This document shows positions 10,951 to 21,400 of a stretch of DNA of 64,000 nt, one piece after another. How positions within the stretch are numbered: the stretch's first letter is position 1; each line of letters starts with the position of its first letter. Origin of the DNA: Anadara kagoshimensis. Taxonomy: Eukaryota; Mollusca; Bivalvia; Arcoida; Arcidae. The translations under genes and the position numbers were made by a program. The notes beneath the pieces are model-generated. The model saw only the letters and a list, made by a program, of their open reading frames with translations. It searched no databases and was not told the origin of the DNA. Where the stretch lies: the NCBI GenBank assembly GCA_021292105.1, contig CM037861.1, positions 26,095,110 to 26,159,109 of the forward strand, read 5' to 3'.

Positions 10951-13599
10951 AGAACCATTATCAGCAATTAAGTTTTAAGACTACATAACTACACACAAAT
11001 TTTATCCTGCATTGTGAAATACAGAGTAATTAAGTTTTAATATTCATCACAAAACAGTTTTTTCTAATAGAATATATTTGAGATTCAAACACTTTGTCTT
11101 GTATTAAGAAACTAACTAAAATTGAATAAATCATGTATGAAAAAAATTAGTTATATGGACTTACTACATGTATTGCAAGTTTATAAACTCAAATGCAGTG
11201 AAATTGACAAATATAAAAATAAAAAAAAAGATTAAAAAATAAAGTGAAAACACTAACTTTTAATCTTTCAAACCAGCAATGTTATGCTGCTGTCCAAACA
11301 AATTAAGTTGGACAACAAAAGTACACTGTTTGAGAACCTGATGACCTTGACTTTTACATACCGGTACATAACAATAACCTGTTGGCCTTGACATTGATAA
11401 ATCCATGATGACCTTGACTTTTTCATATATTACAATAACCTGTTGGCCTTTACATAATAAATGTTTGATAATGGTGAAATTAACAGGATCTTTTAAATTT
11501 CCTGGTGTACATGTAACACTGCTACACTTTTAATATGTGAATGCATAATATAGCCTGTTTGCCTCAATGGCACTGACACTACAATTTTAGTTAAAAAGTA
11601 GGCTGAACTTTTATATGTCCAATCGTACTTTAGCAAAAGTCCAGCTGGAAAAATATTGCAAATGTATGTGTTGGTCCAAGTCCAGCCAGAGTTTTAAAAG
11701 TCTGGCTGGAGCATGCCTTGATTCCAGCTGAAGTATGGTTCTATTATTCATACGTAAAGTAAACAACTGGGCCACATTAATTAAAGTGACAGAATCATCA
11801 GTTGGGAACAACCCATTTTACATATAGTGTAAAAATCTATATTTTACATGGTTGACCTTGACACTGTTACAAACCTACAAATATATATGCTCATATATAA
11901 TTACTGACCTTTACAATGTATATTAAAACTTATGTAATCGAAACAGGACATTGTCACAATTTTGCACACGGGGAACCAATAAAAGGAATACATGTATTAG
12001 ATAAACAGTACTGGACCCTGAACTTTATAACTTGAACATGACAAGCTGACCAATCAAATTTATTTACTTGTCCAGATTGGTACATTTTTAGTGTGCAAGG
12101 TTGCCATTTTGGTACTCTTTTATCATTAAGTGTTTGATTTTGGTACAATTTTCATACAAAAAGTCCAATTTTTAGTACTTTTATTTTTTTAAAAAACCTG
12201 ACAAAATGGGAAAAATATGTCTAATTTGACTTTTTTTAATCTTTATCTGTCAAAAACGAACAAATTCGCCAAATTGGTCAGCCTGACATGAGTGAAAAAA
12301 CCAGTTACAATTATTTGGTCTTTCAAAAACTTAAAAATACCACAGAAATTACAAATACACATACCCGGTACACTTAGAATTAACCATACCAAATAGATTG
12401 TATACGAGAAGCAGACATGTATCAAAAATGAAAAGGATGTTCAAGTCATCATCCAAAATACCATTTATAGACTCTACTCTGGGAGACAAATATGATTTTT
12501 AGTAATGTTGTTTTACTCAAGGGGTTGAAAATCCCCTTGGACCCAAAGCCCAGGATTTAAAACTATTGTCAAAACTTAAAATCTCTTTGGAATTGACATA
12601 TTTCAGTCTTACATCTAAGATTGTTGGAATTTCTATAATGTGATAATATTGAAAAATCATGTGGAAAAAAAGAAGAAAAAAAGCAATATTGTGCAATATA
12701 TCTTTTGAGGATCTGCAGTCACATTATTTTCATACATAAATCTTCAAATGTCTAGTTATTCAAATGATGATGGTGTATAACAATGATTTTTATGCCTAGG
12801 TCATTGATGGCAACATGACTGACTGATAAAAATCTTTGCGGGGTTCAGATACCTGTGGCACTTTCCTGGGGTTATAGATTCAACTGGATGCTTATAACAT
12901 CTAACATATGATAACCATACAAGATTTTTAACTTCAAGAATTTATTTTCAGCAACTTTGCAGTCCTCATATTCCTGGGTTAACGATTACTGGCGTTTTCA
13001 TTATGAGTCAATGGTTTGACTATTGTCATTTAATTGTTTTGTAATTTTAGCTTGCTAATGAAGCCTTATTCAATTTAATTGGTAGATTCTTGTCAAACTG
13101 GACTATATTCTTATCAGAATGGATATGTGTCTCTTATGCTGGTAAGGTTGATTTAAAAACTGTAAGCTGGTATACATGGCGATTTTTTAAGGCTTTCCTT
13201 GAAGAAAAACAATATTATGCAGTTTAGTAGAATGCTTGAGGTAACTAAAGTTTGATTCATGGCGAGTGGTCCCTGGCTTGAGAAGTGAAAAATGTGATAA
13301 CTCAACTTCAAGTTTTCATTAAAATGTTACAATTAACTTCAAAACACAAAGGTCTGTTAGGCATCTACTTAACAGGGGTATAATTCCAAAGTTAGAAGAG
13401 TTGTTTGGATGACTTCATGCGACAAGAATCAGCTAATTATCTTGAATGGCTTTATAAATAACAACTTATGTAAAAAATATGGTATTTTGAATAAACAGAG
13501 ACCTGGAGATGAATTAACATCACCTGAGGTTTATCTAATATTACAACACAACATGGTACCAGTACTATATATTAATGCTGCCTGGTATGTCACAATGTG
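10951..13599. other. Gene-poor 2.6-kb stretch
   Basis: No gene or RNA is recognised. At 11330-11460 a roughly 70-bp unit with GATGACCTTGACTTTT and AACAATAACCTGTTGGCCTT occurs twice. The rest is AT-rich, with only short, uninformative open frames on both strands. Confidence 0.5.
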
Positions 13600-14589
13600 T
13601 CAGCGTAGGACTAGATACAACTTGAGTATAACTGGCAGTGGTAAGTCATCAAACTGTTTAAGAAAATGTTTACCTCTACAACATTTACTAACATAATTTC
13701 TTAAAAATTGTCTACAAATTTGTTTTAAAGGAGGTGGGTCAATAACTTCAGCATCCAGAATTGCAAGAATAGCTGAATCTGCAGCTCCATCGACCACAAG
13801 GGCTCGTTTTACACAACGTATAACAGATGTTGCTAATCCAGCTTGTAAAATTAATTTCACAATTTCAATGTTTTTATTTTTACATGCCCAAAATAATGGA
13901 TTCCGCTGAGCAATTGTAGATACTTTCGGACCATCAAGGTTACTTCCATTAAGGATTAATGTTTTTGTTATAAAGGAACTGACTCTGTATGTTAAGGCTG
14001 CAAGTAGAGGGGTGTAGTTATACCTATCTGTTTTGTTGACACTAGCACCATTAGAAATTAAGTACTCCACCAAATCTGCCATTTGTTGTCTAGATGCTAC
14101 CCACAAGGCAGTATGTCCAAAATTATCTGTTGCATCAATATCAGCACCAGCGTTTACTAAGCTTACAACTCCTTCAACAAAATGCATTCTACAAGCTGTG
14201 ATAACAGGAGGCTCAATTCTATTCAAATGATCTTTACTGCAAACATTCAAATTCAATTTTTTACTTTTCTCACAATGGCGCATCAAAAGCCCAAATATGT
14301 CAAAATGGCGTTTATATAGTGATAGTGACAAAACTGTGGCCCCTTTGACTAGAACGTTAAAATCAACATCTGGATGAGAAAGTAAGATATTGCGAACATT
14401 TTGTGTGTCACCTGCCATAACAGCGACATAAAGATCAAATAACAGGTGTGACTGATTATACTCATTAATGGCCTGGAATGATGCAGATAGCAACAGACTA
14501 TCACTTTTAACATCCATACTTCTGTCCCCTGATCTTTGCATTTTGGTACTGTATGTTGGAAGAATCTGTCTCACTGGTGTTGAATACAT
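13600..14589 (-). CDS. Ankyrin-repeat and SOCS-box protein (ASB-like), coding exon
   Basis: The predicted product, 329 aa, is probably a substrate receptor of a Cullin-5 ubiquitin ligase. Several ankyrin repeats fill residues about 45-280; clear ones read GADIDATDNFGHTALWVAS and GASVNKTDRYNYTPLLAA. The C-terminus (residues about 284-329) has the SOCS-box hallmarks: a BC-box-like LKQICRQFLRNYV that would bind Elongin B/C, then LPLP before the final helix for Cullin-5. The open frame runs on upstream to 14655. I chose the ATG at 14589 because it directly follows TTACACAGCTTTCAG, a good splice acceptor, so the extra 22 codons are probably intron. A 5' non-coding exon should lie upstream. The gene is divergent from IFT27, whose ATG is 0.8 kb away. 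Assignment to a particular ASB paralogue is not possible by eye. Confidence 0.85.
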   Translation of the reverse strand: MYSTPVRQILPTYSTKMQRSGDRSMDVKSDSLLLSASFQAINEYNQSHLLFDLYVAVMAGDTQNVRNILLSHPDVDFNVLVKGATVLSLSLYKRHFDIFGLLMRHCEKSKKLNLNVCSKDHLNRIEPPVITACRMHFVEGVVSLVNAGADIDATDNFGHTALWVASRQQMADLVEYLISNGASVNKTDRYNYTPLLAALTYRVSSFITKTLILNGSNLDGPKVSTIAQRNPLFWACKNKNIEIVKLILQAGLATSVIRCVKRALVVDGAADSAILAILDAEVIDPPPLKQICRQFLRNYVSKCCRGKHFLKQFDDLPLPVILKLYLVLR

Positions 14590-15381
14590 CTGAAAGCTGT
14601 GTAATTGGGTCCTTAATAAACAGTAAATGGTAGGAAGGCAAAACAAACTGATCACTATAACAGGCCTTTAGGCTTGCATCCAACTAGAATTGTCCACTCA
14701 GAAAACTGTTCACCAGATCACTATACTAGGCCTGCATCCAACAAGAATTATCAACTCTGAAATTATTCACCAGTTCACTTTACTAAGCAGCTGCATGCCT
14801 GGTGTATACAGCCAAAATCCTCTGAAATTTTAAAAGAAACACACTTCCTCCATCGACAGTTAAAATCGCATTAGTATAGTAACTTTTTAGTAATCAGTTT
14901 ATGGCCAAACTCCGGTCTGGGCAATGCTGAGGGGGTCTAGATCCTGCAGACTGACTGTCAAAAATAATTTTCTGACAGTCTATCTGTTAAACCGGATAGG
15001 ATTATGTAGTATTTTGTAAACAGACATGCCACATGTGTATCTTACGTCATTTCAGATGATAAAGCTTATCCATTAAACATCTGCCATTAACTATAAAGAC
15101 CTGTAATTCAACCCATCATCTCAAATTTCACCAGTATCAGAAACAAAACACAGTGCTGTCAAAATTTCTTTCATAAACTTCCTGTTTTCCGCACTGAATA
15201 AAAGGGCGGGCTATCATTGGTTAAAATTAAATTCTGTCCGGTCCTGACATACCTGACAGCATGAAAACAACAGACTTGACAGGAGTAGAATCATAGTGAA
15301 ATTTATTCATTTTACAAACAATATAGTTATTCTTAAACACAATTTTATCTCTTGATTATCTTTTGTTTAATATCATACAGA
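14590..15381. promoter_or_regulatory. Shared head-to-head upstream region of the ASB-like gene and IFT27
   Basis: Two conserved genes diverge from this 0.8-kb interval, so a shared promoter is plausible. Visible candidate elements are a GC box GGGCGGG at 15204-15210 and an inverted CCAAT box ATTGG at 15216-15220, only six bases apart. The sequence directly before the IFT27 ATG (TTTAATATCATACAG) also looks like a splice acceptor, so IFT27 may have a 5' UTR intron and a transcription start further upstream. No clear RFX X-box was seen. Confidence 0.5.
14651..14780. repeat. Short tandem duplication, about 65 bp x 2
   Basis: GGCCT..GCATCCAAC(T/A)AGAATT..TCACCAG(A/T)TCACT occurs twice in a row just upstream of the ASB-like coding exon, probably inside its 5' intron. 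Confidence 0.7.
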
Positions 15382-15418
15382 ATGCCAACAGTTCTCAGAG
15401 CTAAATGTGTTGTCGTGG
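15382..15418 (+). CDS. IFT27: IFT27 exon 1
   Basis: Encodes MPTVLRAKCVVV plus the first base of the P-loop glycine codon. The donor is G|GTAAGA and the intron is phase 1. The ATG is preceded by an acceptor-like CATACAG, so the exon may extend only one base 5' of the ATG. Confidence 0.9.
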
Positions 15419-18400
15419 GTAAGAAAATAAATAAAAAACTTTTAGCTCAATATACCTGTCGTGGTGTGTTTTGTTGTTAACAGGTAAATTTATGACCAGT
15501 CAGTTAACAGGACCCTTGTTGTTCAGTTTAATCTCTTCGAATTCCTCTATTTCTGTATAAGCATTGATTTTAAATGCTTGTGATATTCAATTTTACAAAG
15601 AAGTAAAATGAGAGCAACATGGTGTTATTTCAGGTTTTTTAGTAAGTGCCTTAATTGGACCTCAGACATGCAGATCTTTTTGCAAATGATTTCATGAATT
15701 TATGTCTGTGCCTGTGGTTGACAAAATTTTTTGTACGAGTAAAATGGTAGAATTGTAACGAGAGGGAGGAAACACCTGAAAAAAATCCATTTCCTCACCA
15801 AGTGAACCAGCTGAGGATCAAATTGGCCCTCCTTGATGAAAGGCGAATATATAAAATCGTGTTGGGATTTGCAACAAAATGTTGTGGAAAAATTACATTG
15901 CCATCACAATTTTCAGTAGTAATAATTTGGTAATGACTGGACTGATAACCAACTTCGATGGGTTAATGAGTTTCATTTTTTCTCATTGTTTATGCACATA
16001 TATATTATCTGTAGACAGACTAATTTTATTTTCTTTATTTTAGGTGATTCCACAGTAGGAAAAAGTGCATTGTGTCAAGGTTTTCATAGTGATGGATCAC
16101 ATTTCCCTAAAAACTACAGTATGGTAGGTTGATCTCTATAAATGAATTATAGTTTTAAGCCAGCTATAAAAAAATTTAATGTAAACATTTAAATGTTTGC
16201 CAATATTTATTCCACATATGTTTACCACTGCAGTAGCTCAGTTGGTAGAGTGCTTGCTCCGTATGTAGGAAGTTGATGGTTCGAGCCCCGAGAGATCTCA
16301 TCAAGATTTGAAATTAGGTAGTTATTGTTCTTTTACCAAACACATGGCATTTAGGTTTGAAAGTCACAGGTTCTTCAGAAGAGACCTTAAAAACCGATGC
16401 CTGGTGTCGTGGCAGACGTGTCATGACAAAGAACCCTCACACACATTTCCCTGAGAGCACAGCAAAGGTTAAGATTTCTGCAACTTCACCTATAGCTGGT
16501 GACATCTCAATATGAGTGAAATATTCTTGACTGGGATGTAAGACCCCATTTAATCAATCAATCAACATATGTAGATATCTGCTAAATTCATAACCATTTT
16601 AAGCCATAAATTTCAAGCCTCACAAGTAAGACAGTAATATAGCAAGCTTAAAAATAATTACAGTAAAACATGTTTATAACGAAGCCCTAGGGACTCCTAG
16701 GTTTCCACAAATTTAAAATAATTAGTAGCCAAATTTCTAAAATTTGTGAAAATATAGTCCTTTTTAAAGTATTTTTCCACAAATTTGCTAAAATAGGTTA
16801 CTTTTTGAAAGAATTCCTCAGAAAGTAGTAGCCAATGGCGATTTTGGCTATCAGAAATGGAAACATAGGACTCTATTTTTAACTTCGTTATGTTGTTATA
16901 TATAGACATATTTAGAAACGGTCGGGCCAAATAATTGACTTTGTACTATCCATGTATTCGTTTTAAGCGTGTTTGTTATATTTGTGTTTTACTGTATACC
17001 TTTCTTGAAGGTTTTCTGAACACCATTTAATAAAATGTGGGTAAAACAGAATGTAAACTACATTTTTGATTGTTTTTCAAAGTTTTTCACAATTTTGTAA
17101 AATAAATATGGTTTTCTTTTTAATTAAAAGTGCATTCATGTTTTACTTGAGCACAATTTAACAGCAAAAATTTTGAACTGGATTTCTCGCTGTGATATCC
17201 TGTATTCACTAAGTGTGATGTCTTGTACTAAGATAGATGGTAAATTAATTTTTCTTTTTCAGACCACAGGTGTAGAACTACTGGTCAAACATGTAAATAT
17301 ACCAGATACAAAAGATAGTGTCGTAAGTACATGTTGTAATTATTGTTAACAAAACCTGTTTTCATTGTCCATTTTGAAATAAGAGCACTGGTCAAGTGTG
17401 AAAACATATTTTACTTTCTTAGATTTCAATCATATATCAGTATTGTGTATTCAAAACATCATTTTGTGTCTGAAACCCTGACTCTTAGTTTGGTGAAGTT
17501 GAAATCTTTTACTGAACTTATATCTTAATACTTTCTTTGTATCTTTGAGATGTAATTGATCTTGATCACATCAACTGCCTCAGTAGAATATCAAGTATAA
17601 CCCCACCCACCCACCCACCCACACACAACAAAGTTTGGGGGGTATATACATGTAGGAATCACCCTGTCTGTTCAAAGGTATGTACATGTACATCCCAATA
17701 TTGTGTCCATTTCATCTCACCCATGTCTGTGGTTGGATTTTGATCAAACTTGACACGTCGTAAATCTACATGAAATGATGTGTCACATACCAAATTTAAT
17801 GTCTGCATATCCATCCAGCCATGTTGGGAACTGGAGTATTTGTCTCTCTGTATATAGGTCCCAATATTTTGTCCATTCCATGTCTCCCATGTCTATGGAT
17901 GGATTTTGATTAAATTTGACACAAATGTAAACCAACACAAGATGATGTGTCACATACCAAATTTAATGTCTGTACGTCCATCTAGCTATGTTGTGGACTT
18001 GGGTATTTGTCACTCAATAGACAGCTTATTATTACTAGTATTGTACATGTATATAATTGTAGGAAATTTACATGCATGACTCGGCAGGAAAAGAAGTGTT
18101 TTATGATTTAGTTCAACAGTTTGTAAGTACATATATTGCCTTTTGTGTTGTAGATAGTTTATGAAGTCTTTTCTCTGGAGTATTGGAGTATCTCAAATTT
18201 TTATCTAACATTTGACTAGTTTTTCTATCTGATTTGACGAAATACAAGTTTTATCAAACACGCATGATACAGAATCTTGTATCACCACACTGTGTTGATA
18301 CAACATTGGCGGTGAAGTGCACGTGCACTTTCTCATTGTGATGTCATTAGGGAGAATGTAGAACAAATGTCATAACATAGTTCAGTGGTTTTCTGTGGTA

Positions 18401-21400
18401 AAATGTAATTTTTTTACATAAAGTATTGTTTTTTATTATTTCAAATAACCTAATTGGAAATGTTAGATAAAAATATTACATACACAGTGTGTATATAATA
18501 TGTATTTATTTCCTCTTTATGTCTGTATAAATTAAATGTATTGATGCTGATGTCATTTGATCATACCTATTGTTTTTGTATCTACAGTGATTTTGTTGGG
18601 TTGTTTAGTAACTTCCTTTTACCTTTTGAATTGGGAAAAATGGTTTAACTATTTGCTTTTGTATCAGTGTTGTTTTGGAAATTTTAGTGATCAAATTGGA
18701 AAATTTAGCCTTTTTTCCAGGAGAAACTACCTTTATTTGGTAGTAATTTTAAGCAAGCAAAAACACTGATCTAGAAATTGCAATTTCACACTAATGACCT
18801 AACAACTACAGACCCAATTTAAAGAGAGGATACTTAAAGTTAACTGTACCTTGATCATATGATTGAAGAACTTGTATTCATATTTTACTACAGTAAAACC
18901 TCGATTCATCGCCACCATTTGTTCAGTCAAATTTTGGCGTTATAAAGGGGTTTGGCAATGAATCGGGGGAGGCGGATAAAGAAAAACATAAAAAAATGGA
19001 TTTTGGGACTTCAAAATAGTGTGGCGATAGGCGAGGTGGCAAAGTTATCGAGGGGCATTATAACAAGGTTTTACTGTATTTAAATATACGCTTTGAAATA
19101 ATGGGTGATGCTAAACTTATTTATGGGAGTATATTATATCATAAAGGTTAAGAACACAAATCAAACTTCAGTTTTAACCAAATTACCAGTACCTCATGAG
19201 AAAAGTGGAATATTTTCTCTGCCAAAACAATCTGTTCAAGTTCCATACTACAGGCACTTAGCTAGTTGGGCCTTAATTGGAATTCCAGTGAGTATAATCG
19301 TAATGGTGTTTGCCACAGTACCACGTGATACCCAGTAACATTTGTGCTGACTACTTATTTCTATTGGATGTGGAATTGCATAAGATGACTTATTCCCATA
19401 AAAACAATATTTTTCCAGGAATCTGCGACTTCAACGTTTTTCAAAACGTTCTGCACAAATTTTAAGAGCTATTGATCATGTGGTACAGTGGTTAACCACG
19501 TTTAAATGTTGTTTACTTGATTTATTTTGACAGTGGGACCAACCTTCAGTAATAATGGTGGTATACGACTGTACAAGTGAAATGTCATTTTCAAGCTGTT
19601 CAAAATGGATTGAAAGAATAAGGTCACAGAAACCAGAAGTAAAAACACCAGGTAAAATATACATGTATATTAACATGTACCAGAATTAATGCTTCCTATT
19701 GTATTTTTCTGTCGATATAATTATGAGTTAAGTTTCACCTATATCGAGACATCACCAGCTATAGGCAAAGGTGCAGAAATTTTGCCTGTCACGGTAATGT
19801 CTCATTAAAAAGCAATAATTATGTTTACAAGTTTGCATCTCTGGTTTTTACATCAAGCAAAATTTTAGTTTGAAATAATTTGTTGTCAACATTTTCAACA
19901 AAGTTATGAGTTTTAATTTATATTTACCTTTTTGTAAAACAAATTTACACAATGGACAAAATACATGTTTATTTTTTTTTAAAGTTGAGTTAAGTAATGG
20001 GGTTTTACATCCCATTCAAGAATGTTTCACCTATAACGAGACATCACTAGCTATAGGCAAAGGTGCAGAAATTTTGCCTGTGTGTTTCATTGATGGCATT
20101 ATAATGCAGGGTTCATTATTTTGCCGAGTGTACCGTGACATGGGACCTTATTTATTTGAAGTTCCCATGCGAAAGAACTGTGACTTCCATTCCATGTTTG
20201 CTGTAATGGCCTGTTCATGTTTTGAAAAAAGAGGCACTGTCTCTTGAAAAGGTCACAATAATGTCCCGATGAAAAGTGTTAACAGTCACGATAATGTCTC
20301 ATTGAAAAGCAATAATAATGTTTAAAAGTTTGCATCTCTGGATTTTACATTGAGCACCATTTTAGTTTGTAATAATTTGTTGTCAACATTTTCAACAAAG
20401 TTATGAATTTTAATTTATATTTACCTTTTTGTAAAACAAATTTACGCAATGGACAAAATACATGTTTATTTTTTTTCTAGAATTAGTAACAATTGAAAGT
20501 CATAATATACATCTTTTACAGAGTCTTTTATCTCAAGAATTGAAATATTTTAAATTTAGGAAATTTGAAGATTTTGAAACTAGTTTACGAGCCCCTCTAT
20601 CTTCTTAATACTCAATATCAACAACATCAACCAATAATATTTGTGATGTAATTCATTGTGGCATATTTGTTACTTAGACTTATGAAGAAAACATGAAAAT
20701 ATTATTAAAAAAATTATTAGTAATTATTCAAATTTATGAAACCCAATTTATGTCAGTGTTGATGTTAATTGTTCCCAAATGTGCCCTGTTTGCTCCTCTT
20801 TTGCATGGTTCCAAGTGTTTGTGGATAAACCCTTCTGAAACATGAAAACATGAAAATATAGCGATTCAGAAAGTTGAAATAAGTCTTCAATGCAGCCTTG
20901 CCATATGCTGACAATTTTGTATTCTCTTGTGAGATTAATTCTTTAACAAATTAATACATGTAATAATTGATTAGTTCCAGAAATGAATCATTATTTAAAT
21001 GTTAATCAAGATAATATAAAACATGTTTTTCTTTTGAATTAAGTCTTTATTCTCATGCCATAAACTGATTAAAAGAAATAACACATGGAATTGTCTCCCT
21101 GAATAAGAAAAATTGGAGTATTTGTAGTTTGAAAATGATGGTAGCCTTACGGGCTTAAGTTTGCCATATCAGTAATTATTTGATAATTTAAATAAAATAA
21201 TTAAATTGAAATAATGTAAATGATAGGTAATTAAAATTGTTAGAAAACAAATAATCTAGTTCTAATTGATTAAATACTAAATTGTAATTTTTTCTTTATA
21301 GAATATAGACATGCTTTATGCTTAAGTTCACTGATTAGATGAACATCTCCAATAACATGCTAAAATTGCATGTTAATATTTAGCCAATCTTCACTTGTTA

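Noticed and set aside
13409..13696. 95-codon plus-strand frame overlapping the ASB-like gene end
   Set aside because: No recognisable features; overlaps the SOCS-box coding sequence in antisense.
14590..14655. First 22 codons of the open frame of the ASB-like gene
   Set aside because: They lie upstream of a TTTCAG acceptor adjoining an ATG and do not resemble a protein start; probably intron.
16229..16305. Possible tRNA gene
   Set aside because: A and B boxes are present, but the acceptor and anticodon stems do not form and the sequence continues into the conserved SINE body.
19906..20247. 113-codon plus-strand frame in IFT27 intron 5
   Set aside because: Made of duplicated intron and SINE body sequence in antisense.
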